Below the pieces are notes generated by a model, which saw nothing but the letters and a program-made list of their open reading frames with translations, was not told the DNA's origin and did not search any database. Source: Mercurialis annua (lineage: Eukaryota; Streptophyta; Magnoliopsida; Malpighiales; Euphorbiaceae). From it: a stretch of DNA of 64,000 bases. Both the position numbers and the translations under genes were made by a program. Location of the stretch: the NCBI RefSeq assembly GCF_937616625.2, contig NC_065574.1, forward strand, positions 25,794,501 through 25,858,500, in the 5' to 3' direction. Below, one piece after another: positions 61,574 to 64,000 of this stretch (the first letter of the stretch is position 1; each line of letters opens with the position of its first letter).

Positions 61574-64000
61574 TTTCACGATCCAATTTCATGGATCGTG
61601 ACCGGTGCCAGAATATGGGTATGGTGGTACCAAAACCCATAGCAAGCCTCGTGGATAACATACATCCAATATAAACCTGCAGGAAAACCAATGCTTGGGG
61701 GCAACCGAGACTTCAGCCTAAGTCTAGCCGTTTATATCTCAATTCTAATATAGTCATTTGATTACAATTCGAAACTACGAAATATGCCTCATATATAACA
61801 ATCCAATGTAACATGTCAAAGTTATAATAAAACAGTCGTACCAATACGACAATCCAAAGTATAATTATCAAACACTAAACTTGTTCCACTACGGTGTAAG
61901 AAGTAAAACAGTTGACTATTTTAATAACATAAAAAGACCTCTGAGAAATCAAAGAATTGGAGATGACCAACGCTCTCAAAATCACAAGCCTGTAAAATTG
62001 GGAAACAACAAGGTTAGATATACTGAGATTAGTTCATGATGCTATTAAGATTAAATCCCTTAAAAGAAATATGTTTATACTAATATAATTGATTATGGAA
62101 TATAGTATTGAAATGAATTCCCAAAATATAATCCCAAAGTATAATCCAAAGTAGATGGGAACAAATACTCATCGATTCCCAAAGTAGGCCAGACACTGGT
62201 CAGCTAATTTCAAAGTACCTACCGGTCGACACAGTCTCGATACCCGCCTATCGAGTAGCTCGTTTCAATCTAGATCCATAATCGCTTAAAACAGTTCACA
62301 AACAGTTGATATACTAAAATAACTTTGCGGTACTTAATAAAGCGGTAAATAAACGCTACAGACTCACTGCTTGCTTATCCACGTGAATCTTGGCAAACAG
62401 CTAACCCTGCGTAGACTCGGAAGCACGAGCAGTCGACGAGTTTAAAACAATCAATAAGTTAAAATACGATCAACCCCTAACTCTAAGATTACTAGACACC
62501 AAATAGGACTAGCATTTCAAGCACAACCAAGGTATAATCAAAGTACAACCCAAATATCCACACAACTCAAATAACAAGTTAGGCAAGTTAAGCTTAGGTA
62601 AGTTCTTATTCTCAAAACAAAGTCAAAGTTACTTTCATAACTTAAATACTTAATTTAAAATAAAAAGATTTTCCAAAGTAGTATGTTTGCTTTAACTACA
62701 GTATAGCTCAACACAACATGTCGGGCGACACAAGTCTAACCTGTCCCGGTCATAACCCAAAGTGACAAACCAAAATTTAAACCATTCGTTAATTAAAACC
62801 AATGTCACTTGAAATAAGAACTCATTCCTTAACATAATAATGCCGAAAAATAATAATCAATTAAGCCAATTAACTTGTCAAAACTTGGCAAGTAACACCC
62901 AAAGTACATACTCTTAAATGTATCACTTAAATGGAATCAATTAGATTCAAACACCTTTCGAGTTCAACTTGAACCAAAATAGTTTAACCAACACAACATA
63001 ACCATCTAACATCTTACATGCCTTGTATCTCATTAAATCAAAGTTAAACCACAATCTAAGATAAGCTAATGTCTTTTATATGTATTAAACAACTTAAAAA
63101 GATATTTTCCTGCCCTTAGTAACATGATTAAAATCACCCTAAGTAGGCACTTAACAAAGCCAAAATACAAATTAAATTCTTTAACCAACAAGCACCCAAA
63201 GTAACCTCTTAAATACTTAAACTACCCTTTGTAAGTAATTTCCAGAAACATTATCATTAACAAACAGCGAATTAAACCTTTGTAAAATCTTTACTAACCT
63301 ATAATTTATCTTTAGCCAATTTATCATAAACCTCCCAATGTATTAGTTGTTAGCTAGCAACCTATTATCATTCTAAAGTGGATTTCCAGATTTTGAATAA
63401 AGCCTAAAACCAGAATTTCAATTCAAAACATTACCCGATGTATTATTCCTCCAATTAACTTAACCAATTCAATCCACCCAAAGTACAAGTGACAAGAACA
63501 AGCCAATAACAACACTAATCAACATTTACAGATTTTAAAATCAAGGCAAAATAGAAAATATAAGCCAAGCCACCCAAGGTATTGAATCAACCAATCATCT
63601 AGCAATCTCTACCAACCATAGTAAGGGTTTAGAGCCACTAACCTCTTAAATAGCCAACACAATCAAAAACCTAGAAATTTTTTATTTCAAATCAGCCTAC
63701 AATCGAATCAAAACACCAAGCTAATGAATATATAAATTAGTGTAGAACACTTATCAATGATCAAGCTAGCAAGGGAGAGGTGTGAGAATGAGTAAAATAA
63801 GACCCCGCTACACACCATATATCGCCCGTGATACATTTTGCACCCGCGAATCTCAAGGCGTAGCCCCCGCGAAATGCTACTGCCTCCGATGAAAAATTTT
63901 GATTTTTGAAAATGAGCTAAAAAACCTCTCCAAACTCCGAGGTCACACCCAAGACACTTCAAAACACATATAAAAAGATTTGGGACCTTTGAACTACGAT
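61574..64000 (-). mobile_element. Second Tekay/Del-like LTR, opposite orientation, cut by window edge
   Basis: The complement of this region follows the 3' half of the solo LTR at 8367-11307. Shared blocks include GGTATGG near the terminus, GGGGGCAACCGAGACT, the TCCACGTGA/CTCACTGCTTGCTTATCC region (about 62360-62390) and GAAGCACGA...GACGAG (about 62420-62440). The LTR 3' terminus lies at about 61574, where satellite stops. Its last bases read GTGAAA on the minus strand instead of TGACA, so the terminal CA has mutated. The 5' end lies beyond the window, so I cannot tell whether it is solo or part of a full element. No coding domain is seen. Confidence 0.75.
61576..61601. other. Perfect 10-bp hairpin at the LTR terminus
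   Basis: TCACGATCCA (61576-61585) pairs with TGGATCGTGA (61592-61601) around a 6-base loop. The matching place in the solo LTR (about 11282-11305) holds an imperfect version. Confidence 0.7.

Noticed and set aside
63708..63962. 84-codon minus-strand open frame near the window end
   Set aside because: It lies within the second LTR and has no recognisable domain; LTRs of this type are non-coding.

Overview
This is plant nuclear DNA, almost certainly from a flowering plant. It contains LTR retrotransposons with plant tRNA-iMet primer sites, two CACTA (En/Spm) transposons with plant-type TnpD and TnpA proteins, a Mutator-like element with a 9-bp target duplication, an interstitial TTTAGGG tract and GT-AG introns in AT-rich sequence. 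The species cannot be named from what is visible. I see no intact cellular gene, tRNA or rRNA. The window reads as gene-poor heterochromatin.

Layout. The substrate is one tandem array of modules totalling about 60 bp, which reads in both orientations and flips about 28 times. It now lies in four blocks: 1-8366, 11308-13085, 34337-35512 and 52512-61573, about 20 kb in all. Three insertions split it and a fourth element bounds it. (1) A 2.94-kb solo LTR (8367-11307) has a perfect 5-bp target duplication. (2) A composite insertion (about 13086-34336) has a CACTA terminus only at its right end. It holds a decayed minus-strand TnpD-like transposase, an Athila-ORF1-like gene, a divergent DUF1985/Ulp1-like pseudogene, exon-like fragments and a nested 1.37-kb Mutator-like element. 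(3) A complete 17.0-kb CACTA element (35513-52511) has a GTA target duplication, TnpD and TnpA genes, and a Ty1/copia retrotransposon (39969-47793) inserted in the TnpD coding region. (4) From 61574 to the window end lies a second LTR, a relative of the solo LTR in the opposite orientation.

How the parts relate. Nesting gives relative ages: satellite first, then the CACTA elements and solo LTR, then copia inside one CACTA and the Mutator-like element inside the other composite. Nearly every coding region carries stops or frameshifts, so none is likely to be functional. The most unusual signals are the modular satellite whose units meet at AACGTT palindromes, the four clusters of CTCGA repeats that recur beside the genes of the composite element, and several short templated duplications at rearrangement junctions.
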